In this document: positions 35,625 through 46,917 of the stretch, piece after piece | Position numbering within the stretch: position 1 is the first letter of the stretch | How the letters are laid out: the number at the start of each line of letters is the position of its first letter | Origin: Alphaproteobacteria bacterium | Lineage (GTDB): Bacteria > Pseudomonadota > Alphaproteobacteria > JAJFIK01 | NCBI GenBank assembly: GCA_021774965.1 | Contig: JAJFIL010000011.1 | Coordinates: forward strand, 1 to 60,093 | DNA length: 60,093 nucleotides | Direction of reading: 5' to 3' | Notes under the pieces: model-generated | The model's database searches: none | What the model saw: the letters and a program-made list of their open reading frames with translations, nothing else | What the model was told of the DNA's origin: nothing | Translations under genes and position numbers: made by a program

Positions 35625-35999
35625 TCAACCCACGTTGTGGAGCGCACAAACCTTGTTGCCAGCAGGGTCGCGCAAATAGGCAAGATAGAAAGTGCTGCCC
35701 TCGCGAAGGCCGGGCGGGTCTTCACAGGTTGTACCGCCATTGGCGAGGCCCGCGGCATGCCAGGCATCAACAACGTCTGTGCTTTCTGCGGCAAAGCCGA
35801 AGGTACTGCCATTGCCATGGCACGCGGGCTCACCGTCGATGGGGACACTGAGGCAAAACACGCCGGTTTTGGTAACGTAGAAACAACGGCCCTTGGGATC
35901 GACGGCGCCGGGCTCGCAGCCCACTGTTGCCAGGACGGCATCATAGAATGCCTTGGATTTTTGTATGTCGTTTGCACCGACCATAATGTGACTGAACAT
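35625..35999 (-). CDS. VOC-family protein (glyoxalase-like), small
   Basis: A 124-residue single-domain VOC protein. It starts FSHIMVGANDIQKSKAFYDA and ends YLAYLRDPAGNKVCALHNV, the usual first and last beta-alpha-beta units. Candidate ligands include the first His (H4) and the Cys or His near the end. An in-frame ATG at 36020 is possible; 35999 is preferred because AGAGG lies upstream and it begins at the conserved strand. It is related to the lactoylglutathione-lyase-like proteins common in proteobacteria. It stands alone between the two-module VOC gene and the divergent glutamine-synthetase-like gene. Confidence 0.8.
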   Translation of the reverse strand: MFSHIMVGANDIQKSKAFYDAVLATVGCEPGAVDPKGRCFYVTKTGVFCLSVPIDGEPACHGNGSTFGFAAESTDVVDAWHAAGLANGGTTCEDPPGLREGSTFYLAYLRDPAGNKVCALHNVG

Positions 36000-36150
36000 G
36001 TCTGCCTGACCTCTTCTCATCGACTAGAATTTGTTGCCTTCCATGTTAGGTAGGCCATCGTGGGATAGCAAGGATGCTCGGGCGCCGAAGATGTATTGGA
36101 CTTAGCGCTGGCCTTGGCTAGGATCAGCCCAACTAACGCAAGGGCACCCC

Positions 36151-37500
36151 ATGAACAAAGACGCCATAAAGAAACACCTCACAAAAACCAATGTGGAGAA
36201 CGTCAAGGTCGGTGTCTTTGACATCGATGGCATTCTGCGGGGCAAATATATGCACCGGGACAAATTTCTCTCCGCCCTGGAAGGAGGGTTTGGCTTTTGC
36301 GACGTGGTGCTGGGCTGGGACGCCCATGACCAGCTTTACGACAAATCTCAGTACACAGGCTGGCACACCGCCTATCCCGACGCCCCCGTGCGCATCCTGC
36401 CCGAAACCATGCGCTCTATTCCATTCGAGGAAAACACACCGCTGTTCCTAGGCGAGTTCGATGAGGGCGCCGAGGCCATCTGCCCCCGGGGAACCTTGCG
36501 CCGCGTGGTAGACCGCGCCGCCAAACTAGGCCTGGAGGCCACGGTCGGCTTTGAGTTTGAGTTCTTCTTGTTTGAAGAAACACCTCATTCCGTGCGGGAA
36601 AAAGATTACCGCGACATGCGCTCCATTACGCCGGGGTTCTTTGGCTATTCCGTGTTGCGCAATTCTGTCCACGCCGAGTTTTATCATGAGCTGATGGATA
36701 TGTGCCGCGACATGCACTTTCCCATCGAAGGCCTGCACACCGAAACCGGCGCGGGCGTTCTGGAGGCAGCGCTACAATGCACCGATGCGGTAGAGGCCGC
36801 AGACCAGGCGGCCCTCTTCAAGACCTTCACAAAGGTACTGGCCCAGCGACGGGGTTGGATGGCCACCTTCATGGCCAAATGGTCGGCGGAGTGGCCCGGC
36901 CAATCCGGCCACATGCATGTCTCCCTGAAAGACAAAGAGGGAAAGAACATCTTCCATGATACGGAAAAGCCAGGGAACGTGTCGGACCAGCAAAGATGGT
37001 TCGTAGGCGGACAACAGGCCTTGATGCCGGAGTTTCTTTGCATGATCGCGCCCACGGTGAACAGCTTTCGCCGTCTGATCCCTGGGTTCTGGGCGCCCAC
37101 CCATGCCACATGGGGCATTGATAATCGCACCTGTGCCCTTCGGGCGATCCCCGGCAGCGCCAAGTCCCAGCGGGTGGAATACCGCATCTCAGCTGCCGAC
37201 ATAAACCCCTACATTGCGCTTGCCGCGGCTTTGGGCTCCGGCCTGTGGGGGATTGAGAACAAGATCGAGCCCACTAATCCTGTGGAAGGCAATGCCTATA
37301 CCCAGGAATTTGATGAGGCGCTTTCCTTGCCCCAAACCTTGTTTGATGCAGCGGGCGCCTTGGGTAAATCCGCCGCCGCGCGCGATTTGTTCGGCGACGA
37401 GTTTGTCGAGCACTATCAGCAGTCCCGCGAATGGGAAGAACGCGAGTTCCGGAAAGCCATTACCGATTGGGAAATGGCACGTTATTTCGAGATTATTTGA
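36151..37500 (+). CDS. Glutamine synthetase family enzyme (gamma-glutamyl-amine ligase type)
   Basis: A 449-residue glutamine-synthetase-fold ligase. Conserved parts are VGVFDIDGILRGKYM, the metal-site VGFEFEFFLFEE, IEGLHTETGAGVLEAAL, the ATP/metal site GQSGHMHVSLKD, and the glutamate-binding RLIPGFWAPTHATWGIDNRT with RVEYRISAADINPYIALAAA. It lacks the adenylylation-loop features of housekeeping GlnA. The amidotransferase gene follows nine bases later. That pair resembles the gamma-glutamyl-polyamine pathway (PuuA with PuuD), in which an amine is glutamylated and later released. The amine here is unknown. Confidence 0.85.
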   Translation: MNKDAIKKHLTKTNVENVKVGVFDIDGILRGKYMHRDKFLSALEGGFGFCDVVLGWDAHDQLYDKSQYTGWHTAYPDAPVRILPETMRSIPFEENTPLFLGEFDEGAEAICPRGTLRRVVDRAAKLGLEATVGFEFEFFLFEETPHSVREKDYRDMRSITPGFFGYSVLRNSVHAEFYHELMDMCRDMHFPIEGLHTETGAGVLEAALQCTDAVEAADQAALFKTFTKVLAQRRGWMATFMAKWSAEWPGQSGHMHVSLKDKEGKNIFHDTEKPGNVSDQQRWFVGGQQALMPEFLCMIAPTVNSFRRLIPGFWAPTHATWGIDNRTCALRAIPGSAKSQRVEYRISAADINPYIALAAALGSGLWGIENKIEPTNPVEGNAYTQEFDEALSLPQTLFDAAGALGKSAAARDLFGDEFVEHYQQSREWEEREFRKAITDWEMARYFEII

Positions 37501-37509
37501 GGGCGTTTG

Positions 37510-38304
37510 ATGCCGCTTCATCTTCTCATCGTTGAAGGCAACAGTGCCGAGCTGTCGGCTCGTATCGCAGCTCTGGGCGGGCGCCCCTATGCGTCCGGCT
37601 ATTCGTCCGTGATGACAGCACTCGCCGATGACATCATTTGCACGCCCGTTTACCCGGCGGAGGAAGGCGTTGGCTGTCTGCCGACAGGAAAAACCTTCGA
37701 TGATTTCGACGGCGCTATCTGGACCGGCTCGGGCCTTGATGCCTTTAGCGATATCCCCGTGGTTACCCGTCAGAGAGATTTTGCAAAACCGCTTTTTGCC
37801 AGCAACACACCCATCTTTGGAAGCTGTTGGGGGCTGCAAATTATCACCGAAGCATTAGGCGGCAAGGTTGCCCGCAACCCGCAAGGTCGCGAGGTGGGCG
37901 TGGCACGCGATATTCATCTGAATACGGAAGGTATTGCTCATCCCATGTTTGCCGGGAAAGCGCCATCGTTTGAAGCCTTCGCCGTGCATCTGGATGAAGT
38001 GGTGGAGCCAGTGGAAGGCTCCCGCATTCTCGCCAGCAATCCCATGAGCGATATTCAGGCGCTTGTTATCGAAGAAGGCGGCGGGCTTTTCTGGGGTGTG
38101 CAATATCATCCGGAGTTTGATGCTTTTGATATGGGCATCATCTATGAACGGCTGGCGAGTGCTCTTGCCCACGAAAGCCTGGTTGCCTCCGAGGCCCAAG
38201 CCATGGAAATCTCAAAAGATTGGAAGAACACGTCGCAACTTTATGATCAGATCGAGCTTAAGAACTGGCTCGCCCTGGTGCGAAAACTCAAAGAGGACAC
38301 CTAA
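37510..38304 (+). CDS. Class I glutamine amidotransferase-like hydrolase
   Basis: A 264-residue GATase1-fold protein with the catalytic triad visible: C106 in FGSCWGLQI, and H200 and E202 in VQYHPEFDAF. GAIWTGSGLDAF is a GATase-like oxyanion segment. Proteins of this type next to a glutamine-synthetase-like gene usually hydrolyse gamma-glutamyl amides. GAGGG lies about seven bases before the ATG at 37510, preferred over the TTG three bases earlier. The PAP2 phosphatase gene begins five bases after its stop and may be co-transcribed. Confidence 0.85.
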   Translation: MPLHLLIVEGNSAELSARIAALGGRPYASGYSSVMTALADDIICTPVYPAEEGVGCLPTGKTFDDFDGAIWTGSGLDAFSDIPVVTRQRDFAKPLFASNTPIFGSCWGLQIITEALGGKVARNPQGREVGVARDIHLNTEGIAHPMFAGKAPSFEAFAVHLDEVVEPVEGSRILASNPMSDIQALVIEEGGGLFWGVQYHPEFDAFDMGIIYERLASALAHESLVASEAQAMEISKDWKNTSQLYDQIELKNWLALVRKLKEDT

Positions 38305-38309
38305 TCCAG

Positions 38310-39203
38310 ATGGAAACTTTCCTACATGACATGAATTGGGTTTTCGCCCTTCGCTCGGATGCGCTCACACCTATTTTCCGAGGCTTCAGCTGGCTTGGGT
38401 ACATAACGTTTTTCCTCATCGCCCTGCCTATTGGTTATTGGGCATGGAGCAAGGACAAGTTCACGCGGCTGGCCATTCTGATTTTCATCTCGGCCTTGCT
38501 CAATGCCTTTTTGAAGGACCTGTGGCAGAACCCCCGACCGGACCCCGCCTTCTGGCTTGACCATGGGGCGGAGGGGTCATTTGGCATGCCAAGTGGCCAT
38601 ACCCAGATCGGCATCGTCATGTGGTTCTGGCTGGCCTATGAGATCAAACAAAAGTGGGCTTATGTCGCTGCTGCCATTATCGCCTCTGGCATCGCCTTTT
38701 CCCGTCTTTATCTCGGTGTTCATGATGTTGAAGACATCATCGTGGGAAGTGCCTTGGGCTTTGCCAGCCTCGGGCTCTACTGGTGGTTCTTTACACCGAC
38801 ATTCAAGACCTGGCATGACCTTCCAATCTTGGCACGATTAGGCGCCTTGTCCCTGGCTCTTGTTGCTGTGTTCGCCCTTTGGCCAGAAGGCGTTGGACAA
38901 AATGCAGCCGCTGGCGGCTTCTTGATCGCGTGGATGGCGGGGGCGGCCTATGACAGCACCTACACCCGTTTTGAAAAGCCTGCAGAATGGTGGAAGGCCG
39001 TTTTGTTTTCCGTTGTCGGCACGTTCGGCATGCTCTTCCTCTATCAATATCTTGTCGATTTTCAAGAAGCGACCGCACCGGATAGTATTGCGCTGACCAC
39101 CGTCAATGGAGCTGTACTGGGGTTTTATGTGACGTTGATCGCCCCGCGCCTATTCCAAGTACTGGGCCTTGCGCAACGGGGACTGGCCAAAAAAACGGGT
39201 TAG
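38310..39203 (+). CDS. PAP2-family phosphatase, membrane-bound
   Basis: A 297-residue polytopic protein with the three PAP2 phosphatase motifs: KDLWQNPRP, PSGHTQ and SRLYLGVHDVEDIIVG. The catalytic His residues lie in the second and third motifs, on the outer face of the inner membrane in this family. Likely substrates are isoprenoid or lipid pyrophosphates or phosphatidic acid. Five further hydrophobic segments follow the catalytic core. It overlaps the stop of the convergent kinase gene by four bases. It may belong to the amine operon by position only. Confidence 0.88.
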   Translation: METFLHDMNWVFALRSDALTPIFRGFSWLGYITFFLIALPIGYWAWSKDKFTRLAILIFISALLNAFLKDLWQNPRPDPAFWLDHGAEGSFGMPSGHTQIGIVMWFWLAYEIKQKWAYVAAAIIASGIAFSRLYLGVHDVEDIIVGSALGFASLGLYWWFFTPTFKTWHDLPILARLGALSLALVAVFALWPEGVGQNAAAGGFLIAWMAGAAYDSTYTRFEKPAEWWKAVLFSVVGTFGMLFLYQYLVDFQEATAPDSIALTTVNGAVLGFYVTLIAPRLFQVLGLAQRGLAKKTG

Positions 39204-40657
39204 GCTGTTTGAGAATTTGGAAGATCGATAGAGCCCTGACGTCGATCATTGATCTGACGGCGATCAGAAATTCGCATCAAAGGTATGTCTATGCGGAAGG
39301 TCGTGCCCTGCCCGCGGACACTGTCCACTGTGATCGTGCCCCGCATCCGCTCAATGATTTCCTTGCAGATGGCGAGCCCCAGGCCGGAGCCTTCCTGCTC
39401 CCGCGTGACGGAGCCATCAACCTGATAGAACCTGTCGAACAGACGCGGCATATCTTCAGGCAAGATGCCAGGGCCGGTATCAGTAATACTGACAGCTATG
39501 CCCTTCTCGCTCTCTTCCACCGAGAGGGAAATTTCCCCCACAAGGGTGAATTTGACAGCGTTGGCCAGAATATTGATGAGTAGTTGACGCACCCGGTCGA
39601 CATCGCCCTCAAAATAGGTTTGATCCGAGAACGGAACATGAGAGCTAAGTGCCAGCCCCTTTCGCCTCGCTGAGTCGCGCACGGCATCCAGCGAACTATT
39701 GATCAATTCGTCCAGACTGAAGGGCTGCGCGGCCAGTTCAAGTTGGCCGGATTCCATCTTTGAGAGATCAAGGATGTTATTGATGACATGCAACAAATGC
39801 TCAGAAGAGGCTTGAACCGTTTTGGCATATTCTTTTTGGTCATCCCGTAATTCCGAGTGCAGCAAAAGGTAATTCATCCCCATGATGCCATTGATCGGTG
39901 TGCGAAGCTCATGACTCATATTGGTCAGGAATTGGTTCCGTACCGAATCTGCAGCATTGGCCCGGGCGATCGTCTTTTCGAGTTTTGTTCGGTAGTGAAC
40001 CATTTCCGAGATATCACGGAAGACAGCAACCATCTGCTCTATCTTACCATCCTCGGAGGTCACAATATTGATGCCCATATCAACCCACAGGAGAGATCCA
40101 TCCTTGGCATCCATTTGAACCTCTCGGCGCCAGCTTATTTTTTCCCCAATCTCAGAGAGGATTTGCTGCTCGAGCTGAGCAAGATCGCCACTTTCTCGCA
40201 AAACATCACAAGGGCGCTTGCCGCGAACATCTTCGATAGTCCAGCCAAGAATACGAGTGACTGTATCGTTGATCGACTCAAGTCTACCGTGCTTGTCAAA
40301 CCGGACCGTAGCATCCCCCGAATATTCCGGAACAAGAGACCGCTGGACCGTTTCACCTGAGGCTGCTTCCGCATTGGTGATCGCCTTGCGAACCGTAACA
40401 AAGGTCAGAATTGCGAGAAGAGTGAGCCCGCCCAGAACTGGGATAAGCAACAGGAAGGACGTAAGGGCGACCTGATAAGGAGACATCCCCTGAAATGATT
40501 GGCCCCAGCCCAATGCGCCAAAGACGCCAATCGTCGCCGCGACGATACCGAAAAGCGTAACGGCATAGATCACGCCCAATCGCTTTATCAATGCGTCTGC
40601 GGTTTTCAAGGTTCGCTTCCCCCATCTTTGACACCGGGCGCAAAACAATGCGCCCAT
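39200..40657 (-). CDS. PAS-containing sensor histidine kinase
   Basis: A 485-residue membrane histidine kinase. Two hydrophobic helices (about residues 30-50 and 66-88) bracket a very short loop. A PAS domain spans roughly residues 112-220 (RFDKHGRLESINDTVTRILG). The dimerisation/phosphoacceptor helix has MSHELRTPINGIMG with H249. The ATPase domain has NILANAVKFTL (N box), ITDTGPGILPEDMPRLFDRF, EGSGLGLAICKEI and GQGTTFRIDIP. No receiver domain or adjacent response regulator gene is present, so it is an orphan kinase. The ATG at 40655-40657 is used as the start. Confidence 0.9.
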   Translation of the reverse strand: MGALFCARCQRWGKRTLKTADALIKRLGVIYAVTLFGIVAATIGVFGALGWGQSFQGMSPYQVALTSFLLLIPVLGGLTLLAILTFVTVRKAITNAEAASGETVQRSLVPEYSGDATVRFDKHGRLESINDTVTRILGWTIEDVRGKRPCDVLRESGDLAQLEQQILSEIGEKISWRREVQMDAKDGSLLWVDMGINIVTSEDGKIEQMVAVFRDISEMVHYRTKLEKTIARANAADSVRNQFLTNMSHELRTPINGIMGMNYLLLHSELRDDQKEYAKTVQASSEHLLHVINNILDLSKMESGQLELAAQPFSLDELINSSLDAVRDSARRKGLALSSHVPFSDQTYFEGDVDRVRQLLINILANAVKFTLVGEISLSVEESEKGIAVSITDTGPGILPEDMPRLFDRFYQVDGSVTREQEGSGLGLAICKEIIERMRGTITVDSVRGQGTTFRIDIPLMRISDRRQINDRRQGSIDLPNSQTA

Positions 40658-40818
40658 GGGAAATCATCCGCATTTTATGTTTAAAATCCGTTAGCTGCAC
40701 GTTTCTATCAACTAACGGTTGCTTTCACCGCGTACCAAGGACAAACAGGGGCCGTTTCTCTACCCTGACTTGAAAACCCTACTAATTTTAGTGTCTTTTC
40801 CCGTAATAGGGGTCCTGC

Positions 40819-41025
40819 TCAGGACAATCGCGACAACGCCTTTTGCACTAAGGGAGAAAATTCCTTCCCTTTTTCTTTGCTCAGGGCCAGGACTTGTTGC
40901 CGCATGCGGGGCTCCCAGAAGCTCATTATATGGTTCGCGACCCCTGCAATGCCTTCTTCCTCGGTATAAGGGCCGAAGAAGTCGGCGATCTGATTGGCCA
41001 TACGGATGAGTTCGGCGTCTTCCAT
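40819..41025 (-). CDS. fdsD: NAD-dependent formate dehydrogenase delta subunit
   Basis: A 68-residue protein of the FdsD family: LIRMANQIADFFGPYTEEE, GIAGVANHIMSFWEPRMRQQ and a basic, helical C-terminus. Small delta subunits of this kind accompany soluble NAD-linked formate dehydrogenases and aid assembly or cofactor insertion. It begins 13 bases after the fdsA stop. In many genomes fdhD (fdsC) lies between fdsA and fdsD; here that gene is divergent at the other end. Confidence 0.88.
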   Translation of the reverse strand: MEDAELIRMANQIADFFGPYTEEEGIAGVANHIMSFWEPRMRQQVLALSKEKGKEFSPLVQKALSRLS

Positions 41026-41038
41026 TTCTCGGCCTTTT

Positions 41039-43872
<2,834 letters not shown>

Positions 43873-43876
<4 letters not shown>

Positions 43877-45423
43877 GAAGGCGCTCCCGTCTTCTTGAAA
43901 TCTTCCGGGAAATGTTCAAGGGCGCTCAACACCGGCATGGGCGTCAGCCCGCCCATGGCGCAGAGAGAGCCTTCCACCATCACTTCGCAAAGGCCTTCCA
44001 GAAGCGCGATGTTCTTGGCAACGTCCTCGCCTTTGCGGATGCGGGCCATGACCTCCACCCCGCGGGTGGAACCAATCCGGCAGGGCGTACACTTGCCGCA
44101 GCTTTCAATGGCGCAGAACTCCATGGCGAACTCGGCTTGCTTGGCCATGTCGACAGTTTCATCAAACACCACCAGCCCTCCATGGCCCAACATGGCATCA
44201 GCTTCTGCAAAGGTCTCGTAGTCCATGGCAAGATCTAGTTGTGACGCGGGTATGTAAGAGCCAAGAGGCCCGCCTGCCTGTACTGCCCTCAAGGGTTTAC
44301 CAGAGAGCGTGCCACCGCCGAAGTCTTCGATCAGCTCACGCAAGCTGACCCCAAAGGCTTTTTCCACCAGGCCGCCGCGCTTGATATTCCCCGCCAGCTG
44401 AAACGCTTGCGTGCCGCGCGATTTGCCCATGCCATAATCTTTGTAGAAATCTGCGCCCTTGTCCAAAATCTGGGGCACCGCCGCGAGGGTCAGCACATTG
44501 TTGACGATGGTGGGCTGACCAAAAAGCCCTGCGATGGCCGGGATCGGTGGTTTGGGCCGCACCATACCGCGCTTGCCTTCGAGACTGTCGAGCATGGCGC
44601 TTTCTTCGCCGCAGATATAAGATCCCGCGCCGCGGCGGATCTCTATGCGAAAGCTGCGGCCTGATCCGGCAATGTCATCACCCAGCAGGCCTGCCTCACT
44701 CCAAACAGTGACCGCCTTTTGCATCGTTGCAATGGCATGAGGATATTCGGAACGGATATAGATGAAGCCCATGGTGGCCCCAACGGCGAAACCCGCGATC
44801 ACCATGCCTTCGAGCAAGGTGAAAGGGTCCCCTTCCATCAGCATGCGATCCGCAAACGTGCCGCTGTCGCCTTCGTCCGCATTGCAGCAGATGTATTTCT
44901 GCGCGGCGTCCGCCTCAGACGCGGTCTTCCATTTGATGCCGGTGGGAAAGCCCGCCCCGCCGCGTCCGCGCAGGCCAGAGCCAATGATGGCTTGCGTGAT
45001 CTCTTCAGGGGCAAGTTTCGCCGCCGCGCGCAGGCCTTTCAACCCGCCGTGGGATTCATAATCTTCGAGATCCAGCGGATCAATCACCCCGCAACGGGCA
45101 AAGGTCAGACGTTCCTGATTTGCCAAATAGGGGATCTCCTCCGTAGGCCCCAACCTCAGGGCATGATCGCCACCGTTCAGGAAATCTGCTTCCAGCAAGG
45201 AAGGCACATCGGCTGCTGTAACCGGCCCATAGGCGATGCGTGTTCCGTTCACGTCCACTTCCACCAAAGGCTCCAGCCACATCATGCCACGGGAGCCGGT
45301 GCGGATGATCTTTGCGTCCAGCTTGCGCAGCTTGATGGCGCTCTCCAAGGTCTGGGCGACTTCATCAGCGCCCACGGAGAGAGCGGCAGCATCACGGGGC
45401 ACATAAACTTTAATGGAGGCCAT
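43873..45423 (-). CDS. fdsB: NAD-dependent formate dehydrogenase beta subunit (NuoF-like)
   Basis: A 516-residue flavoprotein of the NuoF/FdsB type. The FMN/NADH region has GSGLRGRGGAGFPTGIKWKT and NADEGDSGTFADRMLMEGDP. The [4Fe-4S] cluster is in SCGKCTPCRIGSTRG. An N-terminal thioredoxin-like part (MASIKVYVPRDAAAL...) precedes the core, as in FdsB. The ATG at 45421-45423 follows the fdsG stop by one base and is preferred over an upstream in-frame codon inside fdsG. It transfers electrons from the Mo subunit to NAD. Confidence 0.95.
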
Positions 45424-45424
45424 G

Positions 45425-45847
45425 CTATTTGCCCTCCGTCTTGAAGACAGAGCGCTGAGCCTTGATCTTGTCCACGTTTGCTCGGCCGATGAGTTGACCC
45501 TCAATCATCGCCGCGGGGCCAAGGGCACAATTGCCGAGACAGAAAACCTGCTCGCTCGGCATATGAGCCGCCTTTAAATCTGTCGCCAATTGATCGCTAC
45601 CCGTGGCCTGACAAGCCTCTCCACGACAGAGCTTCACCGTTCCGGCAGGGGCGGGCTCAAGGCGAAAATCATCATAAAAACTCACCACGCCCTGAACCTC
45701 GGCCCGAGAGATGTTCAAGGCCTCAGCGATGGCACGCAGGGCATCTGTCTGGATAAAGCCGCCGACTTTTTGTACGTCGTGCAGGATTTCAATCAACGCA
45801 TCGGGCTGATTGTCGTAATGTTCACAGATCTCGGCTGCGAGGCTCAT
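45425..45847 (-). CDS. fdsG: NAD-dependent formate dehydrogenase gamma subunit (NuoE-like)
   Basis: A 140-residue thioredoxin-like [2Fe-2S] protein of the NuoE family. The cluster ligands are in LCRGEACQATGS and VFCLGNCALGPAAM, i.e. Cx4C and Cx3C. IEILHDVQKVGGFI near residue 20 is the family N-terminal motif. The ATG at 45845-45847 is chosen because the product then begins like other FdsG proteins; upstream sequence forms a hairpin instead. First gene of fdsGBAD. Confidence 0.94.
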   Translation of the reverse strand: MSLAAEICEHYDNQPDALIEILHDVQKVGGFIQTDALRAIAEALNISRAEVQGVVSFYDDFRLEPAPAGTVKLCRGEACQATGSDQLATDLKAAHMPSEQVFCLGNCALGPAAMIEGQLIGRANVDKIKAQRSVFKTEGK

Positions 45848-45880
45848 GGGCGGTTCCCGTCTGCGTTTTCTCCCAAAGGT

Positions 45881-45901
45881 CCCCTCATTTAATGAGAGGG
45901 G
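45881..45901. repeat. Inverted repeat in the fdsG 5' leader
   Basis: CCCCTCATT and AATGAGAGGGG form a near-perfect hairpin 34 bases before the fdsG start codon. It has no T-tract after it, so it is not a classical terminator. It could be an mRNA stability or regulatory structure in the leader. Confidence 0.5.
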
Positions 45902-45936
45902 TTCCCAAATCACTCTTAGTCTATCTTTTCTTGATA

Positions 45937-45965
45937 ATTCTAGTCCTCTTGAGGTTTGATCTCAA
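45937..45965 (-). promoter_or_regulatory. Promoter of the fds operon, with LysR-like repeat
   Basis: On the minus strand TTGAGA (45960-45965), a 17-base spacer and TAGAAT (45937-45942) form a good sigma-70-type promoter about 90 bases before fdsG. The -35 overlaps an inverted repeat TTGAG-N7-CTCAA (45949-45965), which has the T-N11-A shape of a LysR-type site. This is in the divergent region shared with fdhD; no LysR gene is in the window. Confidence 0.5.
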
Positions 45966-46010
45966 AGGCGAAGATTGGATACTGCACTGATTTAGGGCAG
46001 TCTGGCGAAC

Positions 46011-46808
46011 ATGAATTCATCTATCGATCATCCAAATCTCGAGCTAACAGCGCGCGGCAGTAAACCGGGCGCTCGTGAGATTGCGGCTGAGGTGCCCGTA
46101 TCCCTCACTTTTAATGGGGTCGCTCATGTTGTGATGATGATGAGCCCCCAGGATTTTGAGGATTTTGCCCTGGGCTTTGCGTTGACAGAACAAATCATTG
46201 AAAGTCCTGAAGAGTTGGAAAGCATTGAAATACGCAAACTGGATCAGGGCTTTGTGATCCAGGCGATAATCCCACAAGCCCGCTTCAGTCACCTGATTGA
46301 GGGCCGCCGCAACATGGTGGGGCAGACCGGCTGCGGCGTCTGCGGGGTGGTGGAACTGGAACACGCGATCCGGGACCTGCCCAAGGTAGACGCCAAGCCA
46401 GAGGCGAGCCGAGAGGCAATCTTCAAGGCACTGGAGGATTTAACTGCCCTGCAAGTGCTCAATGCCAAGACCGGGGCGGTTCACGGGGCTGCCTTGGTGA
46501 GCCCGGCAGGAGACATTCTGGCTCTTCGGGAAGATGTGGGTCGGCACAATGCCTTTGACAAATTGATCGGCCATTCGATGCGCACCGGGCTGGCCCATAG
46601 CGAAGGCTTCGTGCTGCTGACCAGCCGCTGCAGTCATGAGTTGGTGCAAAAGGCCATTGTCTTTGGCGTGCCAATGTTGGTGACGGTCTCCGCGCCCACA
46701 ACGCTTGCCATTGAGCTTGCCAAACAATCGGGCCTGACGCTGGTGGCCTTGGCGCGGTCCGATAGTCTGTTATGTTTCAATGATCCGTGTTGGGTTTTGA
46801 GCGGGTAG
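46011..46808 (+). CDS. fdhD: Formate dehydrogenase accessory sulfurtransferase
   Basis: A 265-residue FdhD protein, which inserts sulfur into the molybdenum cofactor of formate dehydrogenases. The sulfur-transfer CxxC is TGCGVCGVVE (C108, C111). Other family blocks are DFALGFALTE, LREDVGRHNAFDKLIG and LTSRCSHELVQKAIVFGVPM. It is divergent from fdsGBAD by 163 bases and is needed for FdsA activity. No strong ribosome site is visible before the ATG at 46011; it is the first ATG that gives the standard N-terminus. Confidence 0.95.
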   Translation: MNSSIDHPNLELTARGSKPGAREIAAEVPVSLTFNGVAHVVMMMSPQDFEDFALGFALTEQIIESPEELESIEIRKLDQGFVIQAIIPQARFSHLIEGRRNMVGQTGCGVCGVVELEHAIRDLPKVDAKPEASREAIFKALEDLTALQVLNAKTGAVHGAALVSPAGDILALREDVGRHNAFDKLIGHSMRTGLAHSEGFVLLTSRCSHELVQKAIVFGVPMLVTVSAPTTLAIELAKQSGLTLVALARSDSLLCFNDPCWVLSG

Positions 46809-46917
46809 CGCAGACCACAATTCGAATCAGAGGAATTGAACCCAACGTTTCTCGACGCACCCCGGCTAAACCGGGGGACGTCAAGTTAGGAATGGGTCAA
46901 GTTTGATTTGATCTATC

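Noticed and set aside
46809-46880. Possible tRNA-like segment and hairpin (CCCCGG-CTAAA-CCGGGG) after fdhD
   Set aside because: A T-arm-like GGTTCAATTCC can be read on the minus strand, but no acceptor stem, anticodon arm or D-arm can be built around it. The hairpin has no T-tract, so it is not listed as a terminator.
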